This document shows, piece after piece, positions 1-9,640 of a DNA stretch of 64,000 nucleotides (positions are counted from its first letter, which is position 1; each line of letters opens with the position of its first letter). The DNA is taken from positions 3,442,001 through 3,506,000 of the forward strand of contig NZ_CP097484.1 of the NCBI RefSeq assembly GCF_023546765.1. Direction: 5' to 3'. The translations under genes were made by a program, and so were the position numbers. This DNA comes from Methylobacterium tardum (GTDB taxonomy: Bacteria > Pseudomonadota > Alphaproteobacteria > Rhizobiales > Beijerinckiaceae). Below the pieces are notes generated by a model that ran no database searches, was not told the origin of the DNA, and worked only from the letters and a program-made list of their open reading frames with translations.

Positions 1-358
1 GGCCATCTCGGCCTATCGCCTCCAGCACGGGCTGAGCCCCGTGGTGGTGGATCCCGCACTGGTGAAGGCTGCGGCGTTCCAGGCCGGCAACAATGCGCGC
101 CATGGGCAGCTCAGCCACGAGATCGGTGGCAGCTTCACCTCACGCATGGCATCGGCAGGCTTGGCGAAGTCTTGGGCCGCCGAGAACCTGAGCGCCGGAT
201 CCGAGACCCTCGACCAGGTGCTCGCCCGGTGGAAGGCCAGCCCCGAGCACAACAAGAACATGCTGCTCCCACAGATCCGGCGGATCGGAATCGCACGGGT
301 CGACGCGCCGGGCACCCGCTACAAGCGGTTCTGGGCCCTCGTGATGGCAGGCGCCTGA
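1..358 (+). CDS. CAP/SCP-domain protein, C-terminal part (cut by left window edge)
   Basis: The frame is open from the first bases of the window, so the start lies to the left. The visible ~118 residues look like a bacterial CAP (SCP/PR-1, CysRich/Antigen5/PR1) domain of the secreted YkwD type. They contain an N-terminal helix ending YRLQHGLSPV, an HGQLSHE segment that could supply the first conserved His/Glu pair, an AENLS motif, the SPEHNKNML motif typical of bacterial CAP proteins, and a closing strand RFWALVMAG. Members are usually exported; any signal peptide would be outside the window. The substrate is unknown for most bacterial members. The gene ends five bases before the convergent recJ stop, with no room for a separate terminator. 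The domain call is fairly secure, the function is not. Confidence 0.75.
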   Translation, partial: AISAYRLQHGLSPVVVDPALVKAAAFQAGNNARHGQLSHEIGGSFTSRMASAGLAKSWAAENLSAGSETLDQVLARWKASPEHNKNMLLPQIRRIGIARVDAPGTRYKRFWALVMAGA

Positions 359-362
359 CGCG

Positions 363-2189
363 CTACGGATCGGCCGGCGCGAGATCGACGATCCGGAGCT
401 GCGCCCGCTCGGCGCCGCGCCAGCGATCGCACGACAGGGTTCCCGCCACGTGCATCTCGCGGCCGATCCCGTTCAGCAGCGCGAGGCCGAGCGGTCGCTC
501 GGCGGCCCGGAAGCAGATCGCCCCGACGGCCTGCCCATCGCGGCTGCGCAGGCGTGCCCGGACGTGGCTTGATCCCACGACCCCGGCATCGACCAGCCGA
601 TGCCGTCCGAGCGCGAAGACGGGCTCCGGCGCACCCTGGCCGAACGGTCCTGCACGCTGAATCAACCGGACAGTCTCCGCGGTCGCACCCCCTGCACTGA
701 GGCCGCCATCGATCAGCAGGGCATCGGCCGCGCGCGCGACGGCAACGCTCGCCCCGAGCAGCGTTGTCAGATGCGCCTCGAAGCGCGGAATATCGTCGGC
801 GCGCACCGTCACGCCGGCCGCCATGGCATGGCCGCCGCCCTTGCTGGCGAGCCCCGCCTCCACGCAGGCCCGAACCGCGAGGCCGAGATCGGCCCCGGGG
901 ATCGAACGGCCTGAACCCGTGGCGCTGCCATCCGGGCGAATCGCGAACGCGAAGGCCGGTCGGTTGAAGCGCTCCTTCAGCCGCGACGCGATCAGCCCGA
1001 CGACGCCCGGGTGCCACTCGGCACTCGCCGTGACCAGAACGGCGCGTGCCGGATCAAGGCTTAGCGCGCGCTCCATTTCGGCCTCTGCCTCCATGACGGC
1101 CTGCGCCTCGATGGCTTGCCGCTCGCGGTTCAGCCGGTCGAGTTCGGCGGCGATCCGTGCGGCCTCGACCGGGTCGGCCGTGGTCAGAAGCCGGGCGCCG
1201 AGCCCCGAATTGCCGATGCGGCCGCCGGCATTGATCCTCGGCCCCAGCACGAAGCCGAGATGCCAGGATTCCGGCGGTTCGATCAACGAGGCCGCGTCGA
1301 GGAGCGCGGCCAACCCCGTCCGGCTGCGATGACGCATCACCGTCAGACCTTGTGTCACGAAGGCGCGGTTGAGGCCGGTGAGCGGCACCACGTCGGCAAC
1401 GGTGGCCAGCGCCACGAGGTCGAGGGCATCGGTAAGGACGGGCTCGGGCCGGGTCGGCCCGAAAAACCCCTCCTGCCGCAGGGCGCGGTTGAGGGCGACG
1501 AGCGTCAGAAAGACGATCCCGGCGGCGCACAGGTGGCCGAGACCGGAGAGGTCGTCGAGTCGATTCGGGTTCACGACCGCACGCGCCGGCGGCAGGACCT
1601 CCGAGGCGGCGTGGTGATCGAGGACGATGACGTCGAGCCCCGACTTCTCGGCTTCCTCCAGCGGTCCGTGTCCGCTCGTTCCGCAATCGACGCAGACGAG
1701 CAGGGTCGCGCCCTCCGCTGCCAAAGCGGTGATCGCCGCCACGTTGGGCCCGTAACCCTCGGTGATCCGGTCCGGGATGTGGATGGGTGCTTTCAGGCCG
1801 AGGCCGCGCAGATAGCCCGCCAGCAGAGCGGCGCTGGCAGCTCCGTCAACGTCGTAGTCGCCGAAGATCGCCACGGTCTCGTTCCGCCGCACGGCGCGGA
1901 CGAGCCGACGCACCGCCGCATCCATGTCGAGCAGCGTGTCGGGATCCGGCATCAGGTCCCGGAGCCGCGGTGCGAGGTGACGAGCGGATTCCTCCGGTAT
2001 CACGCCGCGGCTGGCGAGGACGCGGGCCAGCAGCTCGGGCAGCCCGTGGGCCTGCACCATCTTGGCGATGTGGTTCTGGATGGCCGCGCCGCCGCAGCGC
2101 TCCTGCCACCGCCGTCCGGTCACGGAGGCGGCCACACCCAGGAAGGCAGGCTGTTCGGCGAGGAGCGGGGCGCAGGACACGGGCGTCAT
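363..2189 (-). CDS. recJ: Single-stranded-DNA-specific exonuclease RecJ
   Basis: RecJ is a 5'-3' single-strand DNA exonuclease acting in recombination and mismatch repair. The product is 608 residues, in the usual 560-620 range. Phosphoesterase motifs of the DHH superfamily are present: GDYDVDG near residues 110-116, VCVDCG near 165-170 and the name-giving DHH at about 191-193. A DHHA1 domain with GGRIGNSG follows, then a GGGHAMAAG motif, and an OB-like C-terminus. I chose the ATG at 2189 (MTPVSCAPLL); the frame stays open for another 37 codons upstream, but those residues are arginine/proline-rich and not RecJ-like. It is the next gene downstream of pntB on the same strand, separated by a terminator hairpin, so it is probably transcribed separately. 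Confidence 0.95.
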   Translation of the reverse strand: MTPVSCAPLLAEQPAFLGVAASVTGRRWQERCGGAAIQNHIAKMVQAHGLPELLARVLASRGVIPEESARHLAPRLRDLMPDPDTLLDMDAAVRRLVRAVRRNETVAIFGDYDVDGAASAALLAGYLRGLGLKAPIHIPDRITEGYGPNVAAITALAAEGATLLVCVDCGTSGHGPLEEAEKSGLDVIVLDHHAASEVLPPARAVVNPNRLDDLSGLGHLCAAGIVFLTLVALNRALRQEGFFGPTRPEPVLTDALDLVALATVADVVPLTGLNRAFVTQGLTVMRHRSRTGLAALLDAASLIEPPESWHLGFVLGPRINAGGRIGNSGLGARLLTTADPVEAARIAAELDRLNRERQAIEAQAVMEAEAEMERALSLDPARAVLVTASAEWHPGVVGLIASRLKERFNRPAFAFAIRPDGSATGSGRSIPGADLGLAVRACVEAGLASKGGGHAMAAGVTVRADDIPRFEAHLTTLLGASVAVARAADALLIDGGLSAGGATAETVRLIQRAGPFGQGAPEPVFALGRHRLVDAGVVGSSHVRARLRSRDGQAVGAICFRAAERPLGLALLNGIGREMHVAGTLSCDRWRGAERAQLRIVDLAPADP

Positions 2190-2267
2190 CCTACACCGCG
2201 TCGGTCGCGGACGCGCGGGCGTCGCCGCAACAGCGCAGCCAAACCAAGCGGGGGCCGAAACGACAAA

Positions 2268-2289
2268 GGGCGGGCATCTCTGCCCGCCC
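2268..2289 (-). terminator. Intrinsic terminator after pntB
   Basis: A perfect inverted repeat with a 9-bp GC stem (GGGCGGGCA / TGCCCGCCC) and a 4-base loop lies 26 bases past the pntB stop. Read on the minus strand it is followed by CTTTGTCG, a short T run. It separates the pnt operon from recJ. Confidence 0.7.
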
Positions 2290-2315
2290 CTGCCGCACAC
2301 CCGAGGGTTGAACGA

Positions 2316-3713
<1,398 letters not shown>

Positions 3714-3717
3714 CGGC

Positions 3718-4173
3718 TCAGCCCTTCTTCTTGTACATGCCGAGCATGCGCTGCGTGACGAGGAAGCCCCCGAAGATGTTCACGCTGGCGAGCACGATGC
3801 CGATGAAGCCGAAGAACCGGGCCAGCCCGGTGCCCTTCTCGATGAGCGGAACGCCGACCGCGAGGATCGCGCCGACGATGATCACCGAGGAGATCGCGTT
3901 GGTGACCGACATCAGCGGCGTGTGGAGCGCCGGTGTCACCGACCAGACCACGTAATACCCGACGAAGATCGCCAGCACGAAGATCGCCAGCCGGAAGACC
4001 GTGGGATCGACGGCGCCGCCGGTGGCGGCGCTGAGCCCGTGGCCCATGCCGTCGGCGATGACCTGGGCCTGATCGGCCGCGTTGCGGGCGACCGCGGCAG
4101 CGGCCCGTGCGGCATCGGCCAGCACACGGGCCTGATCGGCTGCCTGATCGGGAGGGACGATGACGGTTGCCAT
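3718..4173 (-). CDS. pntAB: NAD(P) transhydrogenase alpha-2 (membrane) subunit
   Basis: A small integral membrane subunit of the split alpha chain of transhydrogenase, carrying the alpha-chain part of domain II. It has 151 residues. The first ~55 residues are an alanine/glutamine-rich hydrophilic stretch that probably forms a helix. Three or four hydrophobic helices follow (roughly 60-80, 88-108, 118-138), ending in a lysine-rich YKKKG tail. The middle contains [13 protein letters not shown], conserved in this family. It sits between pntAA (24-base gap) and pntB (4-base gap), which fixes the assignment. The Ala-rich N-terminal extension is longer than in many homologues. Confidence 0.93.
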   Translation of the reverse strand: MATVIVPPDQAADQARVLADAARAAAAVARNAADQAQVIADGMGHGLSAATGGAVDPTVFRLAIFVLAIFVGYYVVWSVTPALHTPLMSVTNAISSVIIVGAILAVGVPLIEKGTGLARFFGFIGIVLASVNIFGGFLVTQRMLGMYKKKG

Positions 4174-4197
4174 TCTGCTACTCCTCTCGACCGGTCT

Positions 4198-5409
4198 TCA
4201 CTGCGCGCCGGAGGCCTTGTTGGCCTCCGACTTTGCGAGCCCCACGGACGCGGCCTCCGAGGCCGGTCCATCGGTCTTGGGCTGGAAGGATGCGTGGACG
4301 ACGGAGCCGTCTCGGGTGAGGTTCGTGGCCTTCACCAGCTCGTCGTCCCAGTTGATGGCGAGCGCCTTCGACTCCTTGTCGATCAGGGTCTCGGCGAACG
4401 CGTAGAGGTTGCGCGCGTAGAGGCTCGACGCCGTTGCAGCGAGACGGCCGGGGACGTTGACGTGGCCGACGATCTTCACGCCGCGATCCGTGGTGACGAC
4501 CTCGCCGGCCTTGGCTCCGGCGACATTGCCGCCGCGCTCGACCGCGAGATCCACCAGGACCGAGCCCGGCTTCATGGACGCGACCATCTCCTCGGAGACC
4601 AGCTTCGGCGCCGGCCGACCCGGGATCAGCGCGGTGGTGATCACGATGTCCTGCTTGGCGATGTGGCCCTTGACCAGCTCCGCCTGCTTCTTCTGGTACT
4701 CGGCCGACATCTCCTTGGCGTAGCCGCCGGCAGTCTCAGCCTGCTTGAACTCGTCGTCCTCGACGGCGACGAACTTGGCGCCGAGCGACTCGACCTGCTC
4801 CTTGGTGGCGGGGCGCACGTCGGTGGCGGTCACGACGGCGCCGAGGCGTCGCGCCGTGGCGATGGCCTGCAGCCCGGCGACGCCGACACCCATCACGAAG
4901 ACGCGGGCGGCCGGCACGGTGCCGGCGGCGGTCATCATCATCGGCATGGCCCGGCCGTACTCGGCGGCACCGTCGACCACCGCGCGGTAACCCGCGAGGT
5001 TCGCCTGCGAGGAGAGAACGTCCATGACCTGCGCGCGGGTGATCCGCGGCATCAGCTCCATGGCGAAGCCCGCGACGCCGGCATCGGCCATCGCCTTGAG
5101 GGCGGCCTCGTTGCCGTAGGGATCCATGATCGCGATCACGGTCGCGCCGCGCTTGAGCTGCGGCAGCTCCTCGCCACTCGGGCGCCGCACCTTCAGGACG
5201 AGATCGGCGTCGCGCGCCGCGTCGGCCGCGCTTCCCGCGACCTCAGCGCCCACCGCCTCGTACTCGGAGTCTAGAATGCCGGCCTTCTGGCCCGCTCCCG
5301 ACTGCACCACGACGTCGGCTCCGAGAGACTTGAACTTCTTGACGGTCTCGGGGACCGCGGCCACGCGCGGTTCCGCGGAGTCCGTCTCGGACAGCACAGC
5401 AATGCGCAT
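4198..5409 (-). CDS. pntAA: NAD(P) transhydrogenase alpha-1 (NAD-binding) subunit
   Basis: This is the soluble domain I of transhydrogenase, which binds NAD(H) on the cytoplasmic face. It has 403 residues starting MRIAVLSETDSAEPRVAAVP; the ATG at 5409 matches the conserved N-terminus of the alanine dehydrogenase/PntA family. A further 114 codons are open upstream but encode non-homologous Arg/Pro-rich sequence. The Rossmann motif appears as VFVMGVGVAGLQAIATARRLGA, with the loop ITRAQVMDVLSSQANLAGYRAV before it. The C-terminal 40 residues form a charged linker. First gene of the pnt operon; two hairpins upstream separate it from the cytochrome oxidase gene. Confidence 0.96.
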   Translation of the reverse strand: MRIAVLSETDSAEPRVAAVPETVKKFKSLGADVVVQSGAGQKAGILDSEYEAVGAEVAGSAADAARDADLVLKVRRPSGEELPQLKRGATVIAIMDPYGNEAALKAMADAGVAGFAMELMPRITRAQVMDVLSSQANLAGYRAVVDGAAEYGRAMPMMMTAAGTVPAARVFVMGVGVAGLQAIATARRLGAVVTATDVRPATKEQVESLGAKFVAVEDDEFKQAETAGGYAKEMSAEYQKKQAELVKGHIAKQDIVITTALIPGRPAPKLVSEEMVASMKPGSVLVDLAVERGGNVAGAKAGEVVTTDRGVKIVGHVNVPGRLAATASSLYARNLYAFAETLIDKESKALAINWDDELVKATNLTRDGSVVHASFQPKTDGPASEAASVGLAKSEANKASGAQ

Positions 5410-5549
5410 GCGAGGATTCCCCTGGATAAGCTCGGCCCTTCGAATGCGCGAACCCTCGCGGCTTTTCGAGATGCGGACCTGCGGCGCAATGGTGGAACTT
5501 GGCCGAATGTAACTTGTGGTCAAGCTAATCAACGACCACGCGTCGGCCG

Positions 5550-5609
5550 CCCGCTCAGAGATCCCATGAGCGGGCTGAATGTTGGAGGGCGGACGGTCCG
5601 GAGACCGCC
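5550..5609 (-). terminator. Tandem hairpins after the cytochrome oxidase subunit IV gene
   Basis: Two structures follow the stop at 5619 on the minus strand. The first is an imperfect 24-bp palindrome at 5586-5609, built around GGTCCGGA with GGGCGG/CCGCCC arms. The second is a perfect 8-bp inverted repeat at 5550-5557/5567-5574 (CCCGCTCA / TGAGCGGG, 9-base loop). There is no T tract, so the terminator role is inferred from position. Confidence 0.45.
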
Positions 5610-5618
5610 CCAGCAGCC

Positions 5619-5912
5619 TCAGGCGAAGAAGAGGTAGAGCAGCAGCAGGATGGCGACGACCAGCGGTCCACGCCAGCCCACGGCCGGGGCCAGGGCGCCG
5701 ACCGCGCCCGCCGCACCCGAGACAATCACGCCGACGATCGCCAGAAGCCACGCTTCGCGAATCCCGCCGACGGCCAGCGCCAGCACCCAGCAGATCACGA
5801 CGCCGGTGCCGATCTCGACGAAGCGGACGAAGCCGCGATAGGTCTGCTCGTGCGTCCGCGCGTCCATCGCCGGGCTGTAGGTGTGCCCGGCCACCGTGTC
5901 ACTCTCAGCCAT
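5619..5912 (-). CDS. aa3-type cytochrome c oxidase subunit IV-like small membrane protein
   Basis: A 97-residue protein with a hydrophilic N-terminus containing MDARTHEQTYRGFVRF, typical of the bacterial aa3 oxidase subunit IV family. It is followed by two or three hydrophobic segments (residues ~35-50, 54-72 and 79-95) and ends directly in LLLLYLFFA. Subunit IV is a small accessory subunit of the terminal oxidase whose precise role is uncertain. In many Hyphomicrobiales it lies beside the transhydrogenase genes rather than with ctaCDE, as here. Family call from the N-terminal motif and context. Confidence 0.8.
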   Translation of the reverse strand: MAESDTVAGHTYSPAMDARTHEQTYRGFVRFVEIGTGVVICWVLALAVGGIREAWLLAIVGVIVSGAAGAVGALAPAVGWRGPLVVAILLLLYLFFA

Positions 5913-6034
5913 CGTGCGCTCGTTTCCCTAAGACGCGACTTCTTGCGGTCACGGTGGGATGTAGCTCAAGCGTTTACCTGCCGCAATCGGACGCACGCAA
6001 GTTGATCGCTCTCTCGAGGGGTCTACGCCGGGTA

Positions 6035-7396
6035 TCAGGCCGGGTTCGGAAGCCCCGCCTCGGCCAGCGCCTGGCCCTGGCGTTCGGCCAGCGTGTCCAG
6101 CGAGAAGTGCTCGATCTCGGCCTCGAACAACCGGTGGTAGTTAAGCTCCGACCGTAGGTGGAGAAACACCGCGCCGAGGCCGACCGCTGCGCGATCCATG
6201 AACACGAATTCCTGGGGGACTGTCACCGGGCCGCGCTCCTTCAGGGCCTGATGCACCTCGAAGGCCTGACGCCGGCCGTACTCGCCGGGCTTCACGCCGT
6301 CCGCGACGGTCCGGGTCCGGTCTTCCAGAAGGGGGCCGTAGATGAAGCGCGCCCAGATGTTCAGGATCTCGATCTTCTCCCGGTCGAGGTTCTTGAAGCC
6401 CCAGACCTCGTAGGCGTGGACGATTCGCGCCTCGTCGCCGGTCAGAAGGCCGCGGTAGAGATCTACGACGCCGCCGACGAAGCGGGGATGGAAGATGCGC
6501 ACACAGCCGTAATCCAGGAGATTGATTCCGGCGGCCTCACCGCCCTCCGAGAAGACCGTGTAGTTCCCCAGATGCGGATCGCCGTGGATCACCGCGGCGC
6601 GGCTGAACGGGTGCCACCACGCCTTGAACATTGCCTGCGCGATGCGGTTGCGGATCTCGACCGGTTCCTCCGCAAAGCCGAGGATCTTGTCGCCGTCGAG
6701 CCAGCCGAGCGTCAGGAGGCGCTTGGTCGACAGGTCCGGGTAGATCTTCGGCACGCGCACCGCCGCGATGTCCTTGAGGACCGCGCCGTAGAGGGCGGCA
6801 TGCTTCGCCTCGCGCTCGTAGTCGAGTTCCTCTCGGACGCGCGCACCGATCTCCTTGGCGATCTCGCGGGTGTCCAGCCAGGAATTCATCCGCCGATGCA
6901 GCGCGAAGGCGAGTTCCAGCTGCTTGAGGTCGGCCTCCACGGCCGATTGCATATCCGGGTACTGAAGCTTGCAGGCGAGTCGCTCGCCATCCTTGGTGGT
7001 GGCGCGGTGGACTTGGCCGAGCGAGGCCGCGGCCGCCGGCTTCAGGTCGAAGCTGCCGAACCGCGCCTGCCAGCCGGCGCCGAGCTCGGACTGCATGCGG
7101 CGGCGGACGAAGGCAGCGCCCATGGGCGGCGCGTCGGCCTGGAGCTTCTGCAATTCGGCCGCGTATTCGGGCGGCAGAAGGTCCGGCACGGTGGCCAGCA
7201 ATTGGGCCACCTTCATGATCGGCCCCTTCAGGCCGCCGAGCGCCTGGGCCAGGGCTGCGGCGTTGGTCGTGCCCTCCTTGCCGAACAGCCGGGACATCGC
7301 CATCCGGGCGGCGACGCCCCCGACATTGGCGCCCACGCTGGCGTAGCGCCCGGCGCGGGCGGAGAAGCGGTTGGCTTCGCGATCGGTCTCGGCCAT
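6035..7396 (-). CDS. ABC1/AarF/UbiB-family atypical kinase
   Basis: A 453-residue member of the ABC1 (UbiB/ADCK) protein-kinase-like family, often linked to ubiquinone biosynthesis or quinone/lipid homeostasis. Visible motifs are the KxGQ-like segment LKGPIMKVAQLLAT (KVAQ here) near residue 55, the alanine-rich nucleotide loop AAAASLGQVHRA near 125, the ELDYEREA segment, the catalytic-loop motif HGDPHLGN near 270 and LDYGC as the metal-binding DFG equivalent. There are no obvious transmembrane helices at the C-terminus, unlike classical UbiB. It is not next to other ubi genes, so a specific role cannot be given. The start ATG at 7396 gives MAETDREANRF. Confidence 0.88.
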   Translation of the reverse strand: MAETDREANRFSARAGRYASVGANVGGVAARMAMSRLFGKEGTTNAAALAQALGGLKGPIMKVAQLLATVPDLLPPEYAAELQKLQADAPPMGAAFVRRRMQSELGAGWQARFGSFDLKPAAAASLGQVHRATTKDGERLACKLQYPDMQSAVEADLKQLELAFALHRRMNSWLDTREIAKEIGARVREELDYEREAKHAALYGAVLKDIAAVRVPKIYPDLSTKRLLTLGWLDGDKILGFAEEPVEIRNRIAQAMFKAWWHPFSRAAVIHGDPHLGNYTVFSEGGEAAGINLLDYGCVRIFHPRFVGGVVDLYRGLLTGDEARIVHAYEVWGFKNLDREKIEILNIWARFIYGPLLEDRTRTVADGVKPGEYGRRQAFEVHQALKERGPVTVPQEFVFMDRAAVGLGAVFLHLRSELNYHRLFEAEIEHFSLDTLAERQGQALAEAGLPNPA

Positions 7397-7461
7397 CTCT
7401 CGGTCTGCTTGTCTGCGGCTGACCGGGAGATATGCCGCGGGCGCTCGGACGCCAGGGGCGT

Positions 7462-7511
7462 GGGTCCCTGCGCCGCGGGGACCCGCGATGACCGGCCTCG
7501 CGCGAGGCCGG
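7462..7511 (-). terminator. Double hairpin after oligoendopeptidase F
   Basis: Just past the pepF stop on the minus strand there is a perfect 20-bp palindrome at 7492-7511 (CCGGCCTCGC/GCGAGGCCGG). A second perfect 7-bp stem lies at 7462-7468/7478-7484 (GGGTCCC/GGGACCC). Position suggests termination; no T run is seen. Confidence 0.5.
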
Positions 7512-7522
7512 CCGATCGGTCG

Positions 7523-9394
7523 TCAGCCCTGCCCTTCCATCCCTTCCAGCTCCGCGATCATCCCCTCGATCATCCCGAGGCCGATCTGCCAGAACCCCGG
7601 ATCCTTCGCGTCCAGGCCGAAGGGCGCCAGCAACTCGCCGTAGGGCTTCGAGCCACCCGCCGAGAGCAGCGCGAAGTAACGCTCGACGAAGCCCTCCTCC
7701 GCCTGCGCATAGACCCCATAGAGCGAGTTCACGAGGCAGTCGCCGAACGCGTAGGCGTAGACGTAGAACGGCGAGTGGATGAAGTGCGGGATGTAGGCCC
7801 AGAACGGCTCGTAGCCGGCATCCAGCGTGATCGCCGGGCCGAGCGACTCGGCCTGCACCGACAGCCACAGGGCGTTGATCTGATCGGTGGTCAGCTCACC
7901 CTTGGCGCGGGCGAGATGGACCTTCCGTTCGAACGAGTAGAACGCGATCTGGCGCACCACCGTGTTGATCATGTCCTCGACCTTGGCGGCGAGCATCGCC
8001 CGGCGCTGGGTCGTGTCGGTGGTGGCCCCGAGCAGCTTGCGGAACGTCAGCATCTCGCCGAACACGCTCGCGGTCTCGGCCAGCGTCAGGGGCGTCGGCG
8101 CCATCAGGGCGCCGTTCGGGCCGGCCAGCACCTGATGGACACCGTGGCCGAGTTCGTGGGCCAGGGTCATCACGTCCCGTGGCTTGCCCTGATAATTCAC
8201 GAGCACGTAGGGGTGGACGGACGGCACCGTCGGGTGCGCGAAGGCCCCCGGCGCCTTGCCGGGCCGGGTCGGCGCATCGATCCAGCTCTCGTCGAAGAAG
8301 CGCCGGGCGATGCCCGCCATCTTGGGCGAGAACGCGTCGTAGGCCGACAACACCGTGTCGCGCGCCTCGGACCACGGAATCGTGCGTTGCTCGACCTTCG
8401 GCAGCGGCGCGTTGCGGTCCCAATAGGGCAGCGTCTCCTGCCCGAACCACTTCGCCTTCAGCTTGTAATAGCGGTGCGACAGGCGCGGATAGGCCGCCCG
8501 CACGGCATCGACCAGGGCCTCCACCACCTCGGGCTCGACCCGGTTGGCGAGGTGACGCGCGTCGGCGACGTCCTTGAAGCCGCGCCAGCGGTCGGAGATC
8601 TCCTTGTCCTTTGCCAGCGTGTTGGTGATCAGCGTGAAGACGCGCAGATGGCCGCGCAACACGTCGCTGACCGCGCCGGCGGCCTCCTTGCGGACGGCAC
8701 CGTCGGAATCCTGGAGCTTGTTGAGCGTGGGCTCCAGCGGCATCTCCTCGCCCTGCACGGTGAAGCGCAGGGAGGCGATCGTCTCGTTGAACAGCCGGTC
8801 CCAGGCCGCGTTCGACGTGACCGACTTTTCGAGGAACAGCTTCTCTGTCCGGTCGCCGAGCTGGTGCGGCTTCTCCCGGCGGAGATCCTCGATCCAGGGC
8901 GCGTAGCGGGCGAGCGGACCGTCGGCCATCGCGGCATTCACCGCCGCGTCGCCGACCCGGTTCAGCTCCAGGGCGAAGAACAGCAGGTCGGACGAGGCGT
9001 TCGTCAGCCGCTCGCGCGTGTCGCCGTAGAACTTCGCCCGCGCCTCGTCGGTGGTGTCGCTGGAATAGACCAGCCCGGCGAAGGACATCAGCTTGCCGAG
9101 AAGATCCTCGATCCCCTCGTAGGCGCGGACCGCCTCGGCGAGGCGTGCCGACGCGTCGGCGCCGGAGGCGATCTCCGCGATGCGTCCGGCATAGGTCTCG
9201 GAGAAGCGCCGGCACTCTTCCTCGGCACGGCTCATGTCCGCGGCGAATTCCGGGTCGCCGAGGCCGGCATAGAGATCCGAGAGATCCCATTCCGGGAGAT
9301 GGCCGAGGTCGGCAGCCTTCGCGGCGGCGCGCGCGGCGCTCACGCCTTCCGGCAGTCGGACGTTCACCGGCGATGCGGTGTGGCTCGGCATCAT
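7523..9394 (-). CDS. pepF: M3-family oligoendopeptidase F
   Basis: A cytoplasmic zinc metallopeptidase that cleaves oligopeptides. The product is about 623 residues. The M3 active site is clear in LAHELGHGVHQVLAG (HExxH), with the third ligand region ETASVFGEMLTF about 25 residues downstream. The C-terminal portion (FSFGDCLVNSLYGVY-type sequence, then EELEGMEGQG) is that of the PepF/M3 clade. I chose the tandem ATGATG at 9394/9391 because GAGGAA lies 8-10 bases upstream; the open frame begins 20 codons earlier without such a site. It is divergent from the sigma-54 activator and has its own terminator. Confidence 0.93.
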   Translation of the reverse strand: MMPSHTASPVNVRLPEGVSAARAAAKAADLGHLPEWDLSDLYAGLGDPEFAADMSRAEEECRRFSETYAGRIAEIASGADASARLAEAVRAYEGIEDLLGKLMSFAGLVYSSDTTDEARAKFYGDTRERLTNASSDLLFFALELNRVGDAAVNAAMADGPLARYAPWIEDLRREKPHQLGDRTEKLFLEKSVTSNAAWDRLFNETIASLRFTVQGEEMPLEPTLNKLQDSDGAVRKEAAGAVSDVLRGHLRVFTLITNTLAKDKEISDRWRGFKDVADARHLANRVEPEVVEALVDAVRAAYPRLSHRYYKLKAKWFGQETLPYWDRNAPLPKVEQRTIPWSEARDTVLSAYDAFSPKMAGIARRFFDESWIDAPTRPGKAPGAFAHPTVPSVHPYVLVNYQGKPRDVMTLAHELGHGVHQVLAGPNGALMAPTPLTLAETASVFGEMLTFRKLLGATTDTTQRRAMLAAKVEDMINTVVRQIAFYSFERKVHLARAKGELTTDQINALWLSVQAESLGPAITLDAGYEPFWAYIPHFIHSPFYVYAYAFGDCLVNSLYGVYAQAEEGFVERYFALLSAGGSKPYGELLAPFGLDAKDPGFWQIGLGMIEGMIAELEGMEGQG

Positions 9395-9640
9395 GTCGCG
9401 CGTTCCTCTGAAAAGGGGCTCGGCCCCGTACCCTGATATCGAGTGTGCCGCCACGCGTTCAACGCGGCCGGTTGGCGTGGCCCGGTACGGCGCCTGACGA
9501 TCCGGTGGAAACGTCGTTAAGCGCCACTTTACGTCTCTCGGTCACCTTACGGCTCGAAACGAAACAGTCGCCGAATCGGAGCCTGCGGCCGGGACAAGTC
9601 CTGTGCCGCGTCATTCGATCCGCGCCGTTCAGGAGCCGCC

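Noticed and set aside
6158..9436. 1092-codon plus-strand open frame opposite the ABC1 kinase and pepF
   Set aside because: Low-complexity antisense shadow with no recognisable domain; real genes on the minus strand.
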